From the NCBI GenBank assembly GCA_002307715.1, contig DBUA01000054.1, forward strand, positions 6,842-12,683: a stretch of DNA of 5,842 bases, read 5' to 3'. The notes beneath the pieces are model-generated. The model searched no databases. It saw only the letters and a list, made by a program, of their open reading frames with translations, and was not told where the DNA came from. Position numbers and translations under genes: made by a program. Below, piece after piece: positions 4,823 to 5,842 of this stretch. The number at the start of each line of letters is the position of its first letter. The first letter of the stretch is position 1. The stretch comes from Candidatus Moranbacteria bacterium UBA1302. Its GTDB lineage: Bacteria > Patescibacteriota > Minisyncoccia > Moranbacterales > UBA1568.

Positions 4823-5740
4823 ATGAAGCAATACTTGGATCTTTTGCGGCACATCATGGAGCATGGAGCAGCGAAGACCGATCGGACCGGGACCGGCACG
4901 AAGAGCGTATTCGGCTACCAGATGCGATTCGATCTGTCGGAGGGCTTTCCGCTCATGACGACCAAGAAGATGTTCACGCGTGGTATCACCGAAGAACTGC
5001 TCTGGTTCCTTCGTGGAGATTCAAATATCAAGTATCTCGTCGATCGCGATGTGCACATCTGGGACGAATGGCCGTTTAAGGCGTATCTCCAGAAGACCGG
5101 GCAGACAGTGCCCGCGACCGGGTCGGACGAATGGAATGCGAAGATGGCTGATTTCCTTGCGAAGATCAAGTCCGATGAGGCGTTCGCCAAGGAATACGGC
5201 GAGCTCGGACCCGTGTACGGGTACCAGTGGCGCTCGTGGCCCGCTCCGGATGGCCGGCATATCGATCAGATCACACAGGTCATGGAGCAGATCAAGAAAT
5301 CTCCTGATTCGCGTCGTATGATTGTCTCAGCTTGGAATGTTGCCGATATCGAGGAGATGGCTAAGTCCGGTCTTCCGCCGTGCCACTGCCTCTTTCAGTT
5401 CTACGTGGCGGATGGCAAACTGTCGTGCCAGCTGTATCAGCGGAGCTGCGACACGTTCCTTGGTGTGCCGTTCAACATTGCTTCGTACGCGCTCCTTACG
5501 ATGATGATGGCACAGGTGTGTGATCTTAAACCTGGAGAGTTCGTCTGGACGGGCGGAGATACGCATATTTATAGCAATCATTTCGAACAGGCGGCAACGC
5601 AACTCTCTCGTGAACCGCGAGCACTCCCGAAGATGATCATCAATCCTGAGGTGAAGAATATCTTCGCTTTCACGATCGATGATTTCCGTCTTGAGGGTTA
5701 TGATCCGCATGATGCCATCAAGGCGCCGATTGCAGTGTAA
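4823..5740 (+). CDS. thyA: Thymidylate synthase (folate-dependent, ThyA type)
   Basis: ThyA methylates dUMP to dTMP with methylene-tetrahydrofolate and releases dihydrofolate; it acts as a cytoplasmic dimer. The 305 residues align with E. coli ThyA from the first residue (MKQYLDLLRHIMEHG...DRTGTGT). Active-site residues are all present: R21, E58, W80, nucleophile C187 in PPCHC (codon 5381-5383), R207, D210, N218, H248 and Y250. The 41 extra residues over E. coli come from a 38-residue insert at about 84-126 (FKAYLQKTGQ...) and three residues just before PPCH. An insert in the small domain is also known from the Lactobacillus casei type. An in-frame TGA at 4811-4813 rules out a longer N-terminus. 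No Shine-Dalgarno sequence is adjacent; GAGAATCAT precedes the start, as in dcd. It has its own promoter and terminator. Confidence 0.98.
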   Translation: MKQYLDLLRHIMEHGAAKTDRTGTGTKSVFGYQMRFDLSEGFPLMTTKKMFTRGITEELLWFLRGDSNIKYLVDRDVHIWDEWPFKAYLQKTGQTVPATGSDEWNAKMADFLAKIKSDEAFAKEYGELGPVYGYQWRSWPAPDGRHIDQITQVMEQIKKSPDSRRMIVSAWNVADIEEMAKSGLPPCHCLFQFYVADGKLSCQLYQRSCDTFLGVPFNIASYALLTMMMAQVCDLKPGEFVWTGGDTHIYSNHFEQAATQLSREPRALPKMIINPEVKNIFAFTIDDFRLEGYDPHDAIKAPIAV

Positions 5741-5751
5741 AATCGTTTTCT

Positions 5752-5780
5752 GGCCGTTTCTTACGTAGAACGGCCTTTTT
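5752..5780 (+). terminator. Intrinsic terminator of thyA
   Basis: GGCCGTT (5752-5758) pairs with AACGGCC (5769-5775), followed directly by TTTTT and a CTTT stretch. An alternative register bulges T5757 and adds TTCT/AGAA pairs above a 5-nt loop. It begins 12 nt after the thyA stop and separates thyA from the next gene. Confidence 0.9.
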
Positions 5781-5782
5781 CT

Positions 5783-5812
5783 TTGGAAAAAAAGTCAAAA
5801 GTAAGGTATGAT
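5783..5812 (+). promoter_or_regulatory. Probable promoter for the last, partial gene
   Basis: TTGGAA (5783-5788), an 18-bp spacer and TATGAT (5807-5812) form a fair promoter. Only seven bases (AAAAAAC) separate the -10 from ATG 5820, so initiation would fall at or next to the start codon and the mRNA could be leaderless. Confidence 0.5.
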
Positions 5813-5819
5813 AAAAAAC

Positions 5820-5842
5820 ATGAAAGAACCAAGAATCAGCCT
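5820..5842 (+). CDS. folA: Start of a gene cut by the window end, probably dihydrofolate reductase
   Basis: Only seven codons are visible: MKEPRIS. Dihydrofolate reductases commonly open with a short charged stretch and then RIS(L/I)IAA, and folA often follows thyA because ThyA makes the dihydrofolate that FolA reduces. The name therefore rests on context and a very short match. An in-frame ATG at 5808 would add MIKN, but it overlaps the -10 box and sits 1 nt from its only ribosome-site candidate (AAGG 5803-5806), so 5820 is preferred. Confidence 0.5.

Noticed and set aside
4810..5079. An 89-codon frame overlapping the thyA start in another frame
   Set aside because: It is a shadow of the clearly conserved thyA; its product resembles no family I know.
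270..5710. Several open frames of 60-212 codons on the minus strand
   Set aside because: Each lies opposite a well-identified + strand gene and its translation shows no domain; they are antisense shadows.
1..5842. TGA read as glycine, as in Gracilibacteria or Absconditabacteria
   Set aside because: No gene contains an in-frame TGA and glycines are all GGN. The eight stops being TAA or TAG is suggestive only and too few to argue recoding.
1..5842. CRISPR arrays, insertion sequences, phage or defence genes
   Set aside because: No direct repeat series, transposase, terminal inverted repeats or toxin-antitoxin pair is seen; this is a housekeeping region.

Overview
The window reads as a housekeeping region from a small-genome bacterium, most likely a member of the Patescibacteria (Candidate Phyla Radiation). 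This is inferred from four things: gene order, a small membrane protein of a type I associate with that group, very short intergenic spaces, and almost no Shine-Dalgarno sequences next to start codons. All genes are on the + strand. All eight visible stop codons are TAA or TAG, and no in-frame TGA interrupts a gene, so nothing suggests a recoded TGA.

Layout: (1) Positions 1-1873 hold the 3' part of gatA (glutamyl-tRNA(Gln) amidotransferase subunit A) and, 19 nt downstream, a membrane-anchored protein with a HEPN-like RNxxxH motif. (2) Positions 1910-4050 are the classic secE-nusG-rplK-rplA block. It is preceded by a strong extended -10 promoter that runs straight into an intrinsic-terminator hairpin, and it ends in a clear terminator. 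The usual next genes (rplJ, rplL, rpoB, rpoC) do not follow. (3) Positions 4116-5842 hold dcd, thyA and the first codons of what is probably folA. These are pyrimidine deoxynucleotide genes, with terminators after dcd and thyA and candidate promoters before thyA and the last gene.

How the genes work together: SecE (translocon), NusG (transcription elongation) and L11/L1 (ribosomal stalks) form the conserved expression cluster. Dcd converts dCTP to dUTP, and its motif resembles the bifunctional enzymes that go on to dUMP. ThyA methylates dUMP to dTMP and releases dihydrofolate, which a FolA would reduce again.

The most interesting signal is a 37-nt RNA element (3278-3314) just upstream of rplA. 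It resembles the L1-binding site of 23S rRNA: GUGGGAG on one side, AUACCAC on the other, and an asymmetric internal loop. It is probably the L1 autoregulatory operator, and it also moves the rplA start to 3324. Other points worth a look are the promoter/terminator overlap before secE, the HEPN-like membrane protein, an orphan AGGAGG at the predicted thyA transcript start, and a possibly leaderless last gene.
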